DNA of 64,000 nt from Numida meleagris. Taxonomy: Eukaryota; Chordata; Aves; Galliformes; Numididae. Shown piece by piece: positions 39,401-51,181 of this stretch (its first letter is position 1; each line of letters begins with the position of its first letter). The notes below the pieces were generated by a model. That model saw only the letters and a list, made by a program, of their open reading frames with translations, ran no database searches and was not told where the DNA came from. Location of the stretch: assembly GCF_002078875.1 (NCBI RefSeq), contig NC_034410.1:97176384-97240383 (forward strand), read 5' to 3'. A program made the translations under genes and the position numbers.

Positions 39401-41391
39401 AAGGAACTAAAGTGATTTTCCTTATCTGAGGACCTGGCTCACTGGTTTGTAAGATATGAGCGTTCACGGCCCATTGATATATTTCAGTTCCTTTGTTCGT
39501 GATCACTTTTCTTCCATGGCTTGTTTGCTAGAGATGATAAGCTTGCGTCTCTCTTCACAGTTCACACAAAGTAAATGGTATCAATACCAGCGAACGACGG
39601 AGAAAAATGATGAAAATAAGGTCAAGAAGTATTGTGTACCTAATGTGGGTAAAATGCCTGCATCTTTTATACTCTGCATGAGTAAGGAAGATTTGCACTA
39701 GCTGTGAAGCCATAAACTCAGCAAAATACTGATACGTGGTGCAGCCAGTTACTTCTTTTTATATCATAAAGTTTAAGATATATTTTGAAATAATAACATC
39801 TGTGCTTAAATTCAAAGTGGGCTTCCTTCATAATACAGGCTGTTCTGTATACAGGTGGCATATCATAGGATTAGCAACAACACACAGTGTTTTATTTTGT
39901 TTTAAAATGTCCTTTTTATGACACACTGCACCGTATACAATGTGCCTGCGCAATACTTCTGTTCCTACATGTAGTTTCAGTGTTACTAAGGACTCTTGAG
40001 CAAGCCCACCGTGTAATTTGAAACATTCTTCAACTGATAGTTTAAGGGGTGATGAAAGATGACTTAATGGTGTTAGTATTTGCTCAAAGGCTTTGTGCAG
40101 TCATTTATGTCCATTGATTACATTAATACTTTCTGCAAATTGCAAAGGCAGTTGTTTCAATATGCTGTAGCTGTTTAAACTTTACCTTGATGTAGAAGTG
40201 CGTTTCATACTACGTATCAAAGTGGAAATGTAGTTAAGGTTTTAAAAGAATCTTAATTTGAACTTTATACCTTTATTTGTGCTACTCGCATTAGTTAGAA
40301 ATACATAACAATCATGTAAATATGCCCAAAGAGTTATTTGTCCTGGGAATGAAATAATCATAGTTGGTATATAACTAAGACTTTGCTATCCAAAGATTGT
40401 TTTTTCACACATGATTAGGAATTATTATCTTTATTTTACAGGCAGGAAAATGTGAGGTAAACATGCACTGAGCACTGGGCAGTCAGAAGAAATCCACTGG
40501 TCTGTGAGCTGTGTCCATGCACCACGCTTTTATTGTAGTCTGAGAGAAACTCTGCTCTCAGAGATCAGGCATTCATAAGCCCCAGGCTGCAGTATGGAAA
40601 GGGTACTGGGAACAAATTATTCCCAATTAGACTATTAATAGAAAGGGATGAGGAGTTGAATGTGTTCACACACGATATTAGATACTTAAACACCCAGGCT
40701 ACAACCTGCACTCCTGTATTTGTCTGAGTCTCTCCTGACTATGTGTAGAGCATTCAAAAGCTATCAGGAATAACAACCTCCAAATAGCCTACACAATTCA
40801 ATCTCATATTTTCCATTGCTTCTGTATTCAGGTTAAATATTAATTTAAACTTAAGAATGTTGTGATGTGTAAATAAGTAAATTGCTTTAAGAGACACTGC
40901 TTTTCTCTTCGACTATGAAAAACTGGTTCGACTTCCATTGGCATCTCCTGACTTTCTCATGTTAAACATCTGTGAAGTTCAAACACCATTCAGAAAAGGG
41001 ATCCACATCTTTCAGCATCAGCTTTGAACTTTCCTTATTCAAAAGGACAGCTTGAACTGTAATTAGGTACAGCTAGTCCTCATTATTTAGCTCATTTATT
41101 ATTTATTTATGTCTTTCCCCACAGTGCCTGTGAATCTCACATCTTGTGCTGACAGAGACAGGAGTCTGCATGTTCTGTTTGCTTCCACAAGCTCCAGGTA
41201 ACACAGCAGTCACCATGGCATGACCCTTGATTCATAGACTGGGATTAGAGTGCTAAGCAAATGCAAGTGAAATTGCAGCCCATAGCATCCCAAGAAAAAA
41301 GTAAATTAGGAATAGACTCTCTCTGCCTTTTAGTCAAGCAGAGATGAGCCCCCACATTCACAGTTACTGCCTGAATGTATTGTAATTCTTG

Positions 41392-41862
41392 TCACTGCCC
41401 CTCTGCAGTCTCTCCCTGCCCCATACTGGGCAAATTATTTTTTTGCCATTTTGTGTTTAGTTTTATAACCGAGTTCTTCAGGTCTTCTAGGGAGTTGGAA
41501 GAAAGGCAGCTATAATTTTCAATGGAGATAAAAGCAGGAAGGACATAATGGGATAGAGTTTTAGGCTGTTTTCCTGTCAGCTCCTGACAGTCAGTGTGTT
41601 TCAGGGTTGTTGGTTTTTTTTCACAAAGATCATGTCTGACCAAAATGATGACAGCTTCAGTAACAGGTTGCTTTGCCTTGCCGTACTCTTCAAGAAAAAA
41701 ATCTATTCTGCCATATGCAACTTTCATCTTTCTGAGATGCTTTCCTCCTTGAATCCTTATCTGTGAAGGACTAGCAGAAGGAAAGGCAAGAACTTGAGAA
41801 CAGCCTGGTGGGTTTTGAGGGGGTGAGGTTAAAGTGGAGTACAGTAGAATTGTTAAAGTAGA
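41392..41862 (-). other. Weak coding candidate: about 155-codon open frame
   Basis: The minus strand is free of stops from about 41862 to the stop at 41394-41392. The first ATG is at 41727, giving 111 residues. A TCCTTCACAG acceptor-like sequence lies 33 nt upstream of that ATG and in frame. The product is hydrophilic and I recognise no family. In this base composition a frame of this length is near what chance allows, so it is recorded only as a candidate. Confidence 0.15.
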
Positions 41863-43587
41863 TTTTCAATTTCAGCAGTGCTTTTTTTTGTTTGTTTTAT
41901 TCTAAAGAGACTAACTAAAGATTTAGACTACAAATTGACTTAGAATGAGGGCAGTGCAAAAAAAGGAAGCCAGTGACCTACTTAAAAGAAATTAAAATGC
42001 ATTAAACCTCTTGGGGTTGAGGTTACAAAAAAAAACCTCATAACAAAATAAACCTAACACAATGAATGTGTGCACGAAAGGAGACAACATCTTCATTGCT
42101 TCCCTAGAGGCAGCAAAATTCTACCAGCAGAATCTGACTCCTAGTCAAATTACTATTTTGCAGTTATTATTATGCACTTTGTAGGGATATTTTTACTTTG
42201 CCTAGACTTTTAGGTCACTGACTTTCTAATGTGCTAGTATCTAGTCTAAAAACAAATGCTTCTCACCCTGACAGGTATCTTAGGGCACAAATAAGTTTCT
42301 ACCATCCTTGGTTACTATCCTGTTTATTCAAACAGTTATAATGTATTTCAATAATATTTCTGTTTCTATTTTTTCTTTGTTTGGGTTTTTGTTTTTTTTA
42401 ATTTGCTTTTGCATAGTCCCCATTCTGGAAGACCAGAATCTCTTTTTTCATTTCTCCTTTAATCTTTTGCCTTGGACGGTCCTTCCAGGACTTAGCGCTT
42501 CTGTTAGCGTAGCTCTTGCCATCACCATGTCGTATCAGCGTTCCGTTGCATCAAAGTGTGTCCCTAGGGAAGGAGTCTATTTCATATAATGCAAATCACA
42601 ACATGTACACCTTCTCAGAAGTACCTCCATGACTCTATGGATAATAATTACTAGCACAGGAATTACATCGGTCTTATATCCAAATCTTTGAGAGTAATTA
42701 AGTCTGCTAGGAACAGGCAGGCTAATTTGACACCTCTGTGGATCACTAGATCCAGCTGTTTCCACACTTTGATACTTGTGCTGGTAGAACTGGCTGCCCT
42801 GTTGACAGGAGTGTCCTGGCGCACAGATTCTGCTTACAGCACAAGAGGCTCCTATGGCTGTGTCCCCTGCAGGCTCACACCTTTCCAAGATCCAGCACCA
42901 AACGTTGGTGACAACAGTGTGACTGTGCCAGAGCCTGTGCCTTTCTTTCACCACTAACAGTGTCGTGTGACTCAAGATCACCACGTTGGAACAGGAAAAA
43001 GAAACAACGCACCGGACTCAAAGTCCTTACTTGGCTTCAATACGCTATTCCACCTGTGGGTAGACACTCAAGTTTCAAATCTAACGTTTGTTTTCTACTT
43101 TTGATCATGTTCCTAATGAGTTCATCTCATCCTTTCTTTCAGTTTCTTACGCCCACTATCTTCACTCATCTTCAGTCTTCTCCTTACCCCTCACTCTTCT
43201 TTGGTTTATGCTCTTTACGAACCCAAGCATAATTTAAGCTCTTCCATCTTAATCAAAACAGCGTTCTTGAACTCACTCGCCTTTCCTGTTTATTGCCTCA
43301 TCATCCTTTCTCCTTTCTTCTCTCAGCTTACTTAATAACGGCTTATAATTGCTATCTGGTGTTCCATCAAAAACCCACTTTCATGCACCTTCTGATCTTG
43401 TACTTCACTGACACCTGAGTTTATTGTTTATTTCAGTAACTATCACATTCTTTTCTCTGCCCTGAGTAAATGCCCTAGGGATTTCAATCTTTCCCCTTTC
43501 ACAACTATTTGGTGTATTGCAGCATATACTGTTTTTCCAAATGTGGGCATAAAATTCCTGTGATTATTTTCTTTTATATTTTGCAGA

Positions 43588-44259
43588 ATCAAAGATGGGC
43601 TGCCCAAGCCATGCAGAGAGCAGCTGCCATGCAAGAGAGGAGCCTACTGGCAGTGGAAGAAGGTACACAGAGAGTGGCACTTACTGGGCCCTTGCCATTC
43701 AAGCACCCTAAGAAAGCCACCACCACCCAAGCTGGTGCTGCTCCAATCCTGTCAGACCGTGCTGCAGCAGCAGAGAGGGAAAAACGTCAGCCTGTGGCCC
43801 TCTCCCTGCTGCCACCAAGCAGGAGCCAGACCTCAGATGCTACTTCTGCTCCTCCACCTTATGTGGTACCCAGTTTTTCCAGTGGTCCACCACAGCAGGA
43901 CCTTCCTCTGCTCACACAAGCATCAGAGCAGCAGGATCTTTGGGCTCTCCTTATCTCATCCCTTAAAAGGCCCATGCTGGCAACAGCCATGCTGTTGCCA
44001 CCTGATGGGCAGCCCCTGGCAACCTTTTACAGCCCAAATCACACCTGCAACTCTGACAGGGCACATGCAGGTGATTGGCTGGCACTCTAGTGCCAGACCT
44101 ACTGCAGACAGTGGGGACAGCAGCACAGTTATGGTTTCATAAGTTGAGAGGTCACAGGTAGATGCTTCTGGAAAGATATTTGAGCACTAAACCCTCTCCA
44201 CTGTCATGTCCTTTTATTTATTTATCTATGTATTTATTTAATGGTTCTGGAAATTAAAT
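43588..44259 (+). other. Candidate unannotated terminal exon with a 193-codon frame
   Basis: A sharp rise in GC begins just after TTTATATTTTGCAG, a good splice acceptor. The frame is open from before the acceptor (ATG at 43509) to a stop at 44088-44090. The part after the acceptor is about 167 residues, rich in Ala, Pro, Gln and Ser, and includes a PPPY motif. A possible donor (GAAGGTACAC) lies inside it at about 43660. An ATTAAA about 160 bp after the stop could serve as poly(A) signal. I do not recognise the protein. It might be a lineage-specific gene, a lncRNA exon or a decayed element. Confidence 0.3.
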
Positions 44260-47200
44260 GCTTGAATAATGAACCTTGTCAGTTGTCACACTCTTTTAGT
44301 CATTCATTCATTTATTTAACGGTGAAATCTCAGATAGAATTTTGTCTCTCAAAATGATGTAGAAACAATGGTTCTAACATCACTTCGATAATTTTCTGTA
44401 GGAATCAAGATCTAGATTCTTAGCTGTAGAGACAGACAAATAAATAACAACAGTAGAATAGTAACTGCTAGTTTCAAGAGATAGCTTCCCTTCTGAAGTC
44501 TTTTAAGTACTTCCTGATTCATAAAGCTATCAAGCATGAGTTGTACAATGGCAGTGTTGATCCCATCCTACGGGAAACTTTTCAATATTTTAGGAAGTCA
44601 GAAGATCACATTAGAGATGCAATAAATTGCCAAAACATGAGCGATATTGTACTGACAGGCAATCAGAGCATGATTTTCCCTGCAACACGCAGATGTTATC
44701 ACGGAAAACTGTGTTGAAATTAATAGCACAGCCAGATAAATGAGTCAAAGCAATCTTGCTGTACAAGAACACTCTTCTGCATATTAAGCATAAGATGAAC
44801 AGGTGTTTGGGCTGGGAGATAATATAACCCTACTGTGGGCCAGCTTCCACATATGGTCAGGGAGAGGAGATATGCTTCTTTCTTCTTGCTGGTAACAATT
44901 GCCAGGGGACTGGGTAAATGCTGGTCCCAAAGTCAGCCACAACAACAAGAAGAAAATTCTAGCCCCTGAATCAAAATGTTAATTCATGAGAGCCTAGGTG
45001 GAAAAGCTTCAAGCACTATTTGTGGCCAAAACCTCAGAAAACAACCCTTGTGAACAAAACATAAAGCAAAACACTGTCCATTCATGTATTTTTGTATGCA
45101 GCTGACTTAGCCATTTCAGTGACTTCTTTTCATATTCAAGGCCTCTCTCCCTATATACAACTGCAATGGTAACATTTAGATTTCTCCTATTCAATCCCAT
45201 AATTGTTATGATTCAACTGTACAACAGCTATTTCTGTGTCAGAAACTGAATGACAACGGAAACTATGGGACCATCAAACACACTGGGTACCATATTGCAG
45301 CACTGACCCTGCTTGGTGAAATCCATGGCCCAATCTGCGTTATGCTGCTACTGATACTCCCTAAGGGTAGGCAGGGACATACCTTGACACTACTCATCAA
45401 TAGAATTGTCTGTCTCCACCGTAGGTGCTGTGACATAGAAGAATGCTCTCTTCATCCTGAACATTGTCCTCATGTAGGGTGACGAGAGATTGCTTGGCTT
45501 TAAATTGCCATTTCATATTTCCTATGAATTCAGCCATCTCAGCTGAAGGACGGTGAGGTATGCACCAAAGCCAAACAGTTGGGAACCCATGGGTTAGCCC
45601 CACGTGTAGTTCTGGTGCAGACAAGCCTGTGGTTCTACGGAAAATCAGCTTGTCAGGTACCGCTGATCTACCTGAATTCTTTCAATCTCTTTGTGTGTAT
45701 TTTAATTCTCCTATTACACTAGGATGCCAGTCTGCATTGCCCACTCATTTCATTTTCAAATGAATACATTCACACTTTCCTTGTGCTGAAGAGAAATTTC
45801 CTATATGTATGAGTATCTAAAATAACATTCCCATTCCTTGTTAAAGTTCTTCTTTGCGCTGATCTAAAAAAAAAAAAAGTAACAGTTAAGACTGCTGTAA
45901 CAGATACCAGCCATGCTGGTACGTACTGCTGTGTCATTTCCTTGTGCTACTCCATCTGTCCCGTATGTACTTCTGTCCTCTCTTGTTTAATATTTAGATT
46001 TAACTTCCTCAGAACAAAGATAAGGGGTAAGAAAGCCTTTATTCAGAGAAACTATTCCAGTAACAAAAATAGTTCTAATCGTGTATTTAGGTCCTTGAAA
46101 AAAAATGAAAGATTTTGGAAATTACTGTAAAGGCTCATGTGGAAGAGTGGTGTAAAGGAAAGGGGAACCAAATCCCAGTCCTACTGTACATTCATTCTTC
46201 TCTCATTCAGTTTTTCATCCGCTTGTGGTATGGATGATTCTAAGGTGCCAAATGTAATATTTATAATCTCAAAATCTGCTCAAATCAGTAGCTGTTCAGC
46301 ACTTTCAATGTTGTCTTTCCCATTTTGCATGATCTGTAATTGGTGTTAAGATATTCCTATTTATTCTGGAAATACAAAATGTGTTACTTTGCTCTTAATC
46401 TGCATAGACTGAAACCATCTGCTGTGGTTCACAGTTGAAGAACAGAAGATTATATATTCTGTCTAGTACTTACATCCAGCCCTCATTAAACAAATAATCA
46501 TTACTGCTAACAAGTTGTAAGCTAGAGCAGTGTACAATTACAATCGTATATTTAAGGACAAAAAAGATTCATTCTTTTTAAAATAAAATAAAAAAAACCC
46601 AAAACAACAGAGAAAGTAAACACAGTGAAATACACGTTTATTTTTTGCTTCCTCCTGACTCTCAGGGGGCAGCTTTCAGTGGCTCAGGTAGAGGATGAGT
46701 GGAGGCTGCCCTCAGGTGTAGCAGTGGTTCTGACTTCCACACTGAGTAAAAGGTGATCTGACAAAAGAAAGTCAAACTGTACCCACTGGCAGCATTAGCT
46801 GCTTCGCCTCTACACTGGCAGGAAGCTAGAGTCACCGGGAATAGTTGTGCAGTAAGAAAACCAATTTGTGAAATATATTTGCTTGCATTGCACCCAGTTA
46901 TGCCCCAAGTTGGCTTGATTTAAAACGGAAACATCAGGAATCCTGTTTGTCTTGTACCCAAACGTACAAGATGGTTTGCTCTAGGGTAGGAAGGGAAATA
47001 CTGTGCAATATCTGTTTACTAGGCATAGTTGCACAAAAAATAGTAGAGCTAAGATATCTGTACCTGACCTGCAAAAACTTGGAGGAATCCGATGGCTGGC
47101 ACGCATTCTGCAACCACTAACACTCACCTGAAGATGCTGTACTGGAATGGTGCTCAGAACAGGCTAGAACCTGTCTGACAAGTTAGAACAGACTGCCCCT

Positions 47201-50200
47201 GACCTATGGGGTAAGGGAGCAAAGCTTTGGACCAGACAGGTCTTGATCTATGGGAAAACTATATGTAAATACCAGTGATACCCAGTGGGGCCTGAAGAAG
47301 GGAGAGCTCTCTGGTTCTGGCTTCTCTTTGTGGACAGCTCTCAAACTCATCCACCTCAGCCTTGGAGACTAAGAACCAACAAATGATGTAGCCATCAGAA
47401 ACTATAATGCAGCATCACAGTACAGTAAACCCAAGGCTTCACTAGTATGTTTAATTAACACTTGATTTTTAGTTAACAGATGGTTTGCCTAAAAGTTGAG
47501 CATGAATAGATGCCTACTTGAAGTACTGGCCGTCTCAGCCCGCCAAACTCTTCCATTACAGTGGTCCTCGTGTCCCCAGTAAGAGCTGGCAAAAAGCAGT
47601 TTCAGTTATCGGCATCAATTCACAAGTTTCTGCCAAAGCTAAAAAGAAACTCTTATTGGGAGCAATAAAATAGCCCAGGACGATCGACAGGAACAGGATG
47701 TCTGCAAATCCAGTGGATCAGCACTTGTGTGTGGGTAGATAATGAAGTGCTTTCGATTCATGCATTGGACACTAAGAATTCTCTTTGGTTTTGGATGTTC
47801 AGTGTATATGGATAGAATTGTATCCACATCCAGTATTTGTCATCCTTGGGTAATCAAAACACCGATTCAGTCTTGGTCTTAAATGCAGCTGACTTATACC
47901 AGAGGTGAAATTGGTTCTGTCAGATTGATAAGTAGGTTTTTTTTACTGTCCTTAAGAAATAAATTAGAGAAATAAGTAAGAGCAGCAAGGCTAAAGGTAT
48001 TAGAGCAGATTTGAATCCCCATTTATATAGCGTTGTAACCCATGGAATGTCCCAGGGTGATTTAAGCGGTTTAAATTATGGGCAAGTTCTCAGTCTCAGA
48101 GCCCTTAAAACTGCCTTGAGATCTAAAGGTATTGCAGGATCATTCTAACATGGCACAGGATCTCACCTCGGCACTTTATATCACTGCATTTCTCATGTGT
48201 CATTATGAATATAACACTTTCTCCTTAGCCTGGAAGGTCCTGAGATACTGAGCTTTATCTTCACGGCACTTTTATGACTGGATTAATGTTATGCTAGTCG
48301 GGTTCTAACGGTCTGAGCCTTTATAGCTGAGCCTCACAGCTGCTGTCATTGTAGGAATGAGGTCACTTGACTCCAGAAAATACATAAAAAATAATCTCAG
48401 CTCCTTTTATCCCGTATGGTACAAGCAGCATGTTTGGTTAGGCAGCCTCACATCTGACAAACATAAAACGGATGTCAACTCTAGGTGATGCACCTCACCT
48501 TTCTTTGTTTCTTTAAGGTGAACGCTGTATTTAAAACATCAGATAACCAGTTCATCTTTTGTATGGGAGAGTGGCTCCTCAGCCTTGTTATTTAGTGCCA
48601 CCCAGCGGTCTTCTGTGCCAATTGCTCGGGTCTGTGGTCATCTCCACAAGATGCCAAACCTGAACGCAGCAGGCAAGGAGATGCCTGTTTTATAAGTAAA
48701 CGTGAATCTTGCTTCTTGTAGGTGAGGAAAGAGACAGACCTATGTGACTACGTACAGAATCAAAGCGTACTGGCATATTGGTTGGTAGAGGTGACTTTGG
48801 TGGTTGCTGGAAAGTTGATTTTTTTTAATGAGATGTTTAATGGGGTGGCAGATATTACATTTATTATTATTATTTATGTCTTACATTTAAAAAAAACACA
48901 TGCACAATTTTAGGAAATAAATGGTAGCATGAAGTACTAGCCAAAGGGGTCATCAACATGGACATGTGAAGACTATTTTGCTCACAGCAGTTGCATGAAT
49001 TGTGCCCATGACTCCAAATGAATGCCATGAAGTATTTTGAGGTTTTCTGTTACGTATATGCTATATCATATGTATGATAGGAAGAAACTGCAGTTTCCAT
49101 AAACTTGTGAATGTCCTAGTTAAGTTTAACTCAGGACTCCTGATTTTAACCTGAAATATAGCATGTATGGCTGCAAAATGTTGTCCTATACAATAATTCT
49201 ATTGGCATTCCTTCTGATTTTCTTCACTGATTTCTCATTTTGGGTTCATCATAATGTTGGATACACTCATTTTAAACTACCAGTAATAAATTACTTTAAC
49301 CATTGTAGCATGAAGCATCCAGACATGTACAAGGAGTAACAAAGGGGCCTTGTTTACATATACTTAGTAAATAACATTTCTGTGTGGGAGTAGATAAGCC
49401 TTTTGTGTAGCATGACATTTATTATATGCGTCTGCACTTTTGTTATTTAGCTACTAAGTCAAATGCTAGAAAGAACCGAAGTCAAAGATTAGGAAGAAAG
49501 AACTGAAAGGGTTTTTTTTTCCCCTGCCCCATGTTTTAGATTTCAGCGCTTAAAAGCATCACACTTTGAGTTATGAGCAGTTGCTCTGTTCTTTCTCGGG
49601 AACGCGTCACCGAAGCATGGCACATTAAAGCAGGAATTTGGGGGCACTTCTGGTGTTTTGAAGCATTCCCGAACTCCCGAAGCACTTTCAATGTCAGAAC
49701 AGACTTTGTGTTGCAACCCAGTCGATAGATGGCAGTGCTCTCTCCTACTCTGAGAGATTAAGTCTGTCCATTCCTCTGCATTCAGGAAAGACTGCTGAAG
49801 GTGGGAACCATCCCAGTTCAAAAACTGACCTTTTTAAATTTTAGATAACGTATTGAAATGCAAAACAGATGTCAGCAGTAGACAATGTGCAGTCTTTCCA
49901 AACTGCAGAACATACGACACAGAAGGAGGATAGAGATAATACTTTGCGAATCCAAAATACATGCTGAAAAATCTTTGTTTATAAAATTACTCTCTAATGA
50001 CAATGTGCAAGTTAGAATGGAGAAGGCTCCAGATGCTCCTCCTGATCCTGTGGCATCCTTCTTTGTCAGAAAGGTGTTAGCAGAAACCGTGGCAAGAAAA
50101 AGAAGACTGCCTGCACAGATTGAATTTAGCCAGGAATTCTGACATCCTTTTGCTTATTCTTTAGCCAGAGAGCTGAGGCAATTTTTGCCACAATCCATAA

Positions 50201-50247
50201 TGGCTGACATTTTGTGTAGAGGAACCTGTCTGTCCTGACAGGCTGGA
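44260..50247. other. Gene-poor flanking sequence
   Basis: AT-rich DNA with tetranucleotide TTTA-type repeats near 44210-44320 and ATT repeats near 48860. No gene recognised. A possible decayed LTR lies at about 47.0-47.4 kb. Confidence 0.55.
47030..47400 (+). mobile_element. Possible decayed retroviral LTR
   Basis: The region is more GC-rich than its surroundings and has an LTR-like order: a TATA-like ACTATATGTAAATACC near 47260, then about 50 bp later a GAGAGCTCTCTGG segment and CTTGGAGACTAAGAACCAAC. I could not find matching TG...CA ends or a target duplication. The call rests on general resemblance only. Confidence 0.3.
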
Positions 50248-50269
50248 AGAGAAGCTCTGAGAAGTTAAT

Positions 50270-50364
50270 ACCCTAGCTGCAGGTGTCCTGGTTCGCTGCA
50301 GGGCAAGCTGAACTAGATGGCCTTTGAGGGTCTCTTCCAACCCAAATGATTCTGTGATTCTATG
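50270..50364 (+). mobile_element. CR1 3' end fragment
   Basis: CTGAACTAGATGGCCTTTGA, GGGTCTCTTCCAACCC and the tail ATGATTCTGTGATTCTATG are a typical CR1 3' end, truncated to about 95 bp. Confidence 0.9.
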
Positions 50365-50647
50365 AGAGAGCTGGGAGTACCACTGATTATTATGAACAAA
50401 GTTCATAACTTTAAAGAGAATGTGTCCACACTTCCCTCACTCTGCATGGTTGAGCAAGAGATTTTATGCTGAGGAAGAACTTTGTGCAAGATGCAAACTG
50501 GTAAATAAAATTGTCCATGTAAGGGAGAGCTGTCTGTCAGATACATGCCTATTTGCAAAGCTTACTCTTTTCATATTGCCTCCTTGTGACCAGAGTGATA
50601 ATGTATAACAGGTCTGCAAGAAGAAGAAGAAGAGCATGCAGAAGGGT

Positions 50648-51176
50648 TGTCAACGGTTTACGGGCGTTAGGCCCGATTCCGTGACAAAGGGGACGGGGGA
50701 CCCAAGGGCCCACGTCCCGGGAAAAGGGGAAAGGGGAAAAGGGTAGGGAGATGGCCCTGAGAGCAAAGAACAGCGGCAACAATCTGAGGAGAAACAAACT
50801 AATTTACTAAATAAAATATCGGAATGCAAAACAACACACTATAATACAATATAATTACAATTTAAGCTGATAAATCCAATACAGAGAGAGAGAATGTCCC
50901 AAAATCAAGGTAGGCCTTACTCTACTACCGACGATAAGACGGCTGGAGAGCGAGGTGCTGCCAAGATGAGAGACGGCGGAAAAAGGGACGAGGTCTCGTG
51001 ATCTGCAAGTTTTTATACTGCGAGCTTCTATCTTTTCCCTCCGGCTGGAAAATGGTAACAGAGGAGCAAAGTACTGTGGGGAATGTAGTAGTCCTTCTCT
51101 TCTGAGGACCAGGTATGTCCACTACATGATGTTATGATGTGGAATACCAATAACCGAAAATCACAAAACCATGACA
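50648..51176 (-). mobile_element. Solo LTR of an avian endogenous retrovirus, with 5-bp target duplication
   Basis: A 529-bp element bounded by TGTCAACGG on the left and CCATGACA on the right of the plus strand, so read on the minus strand it begins TGTCATGG and ends CCGTTGACA, with inverted TGTCA/TGACA termini. It is flanked on both sides by AGGGT (50643-50647 and 51177-51181), a perfect 5-bp target-site duplication. On the minus strand a TATAAAAA box is at 51017-51010. There is no gag, pol or env sequence next to it, so it is the product of recombination between two LTRs. The 5-bp duplication and TGTCA end suggest an ERVL-like group, which is tentative. Confidence 0.9.
51010..51017 (-). promoter_or_regulatory. 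TATA box of the solo LTR
   Basis: TATAAAAA on the minus strand, about 160 bp inside the 5' end of the LTR, which is where U3 promoters usually have it. Whether it still drives transcription is unknown. Confidence 0.6.
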
Positions 51177-51181
51177 AGGGT

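Larger units (their letters stand above)
35161..43580. other. Gene-poor flanking sequence
   Basis: Apart from the CR1 and tandem duplication near 36 kb this stretch is AT-rich with short simple repeats, including a TA-rich run near 36870 and ATT repeats near 38965. No recognised gene. A stop-free minus-strand frame at 41392-41862 is treated separately as a weak candidate. Confidence 0.6.
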
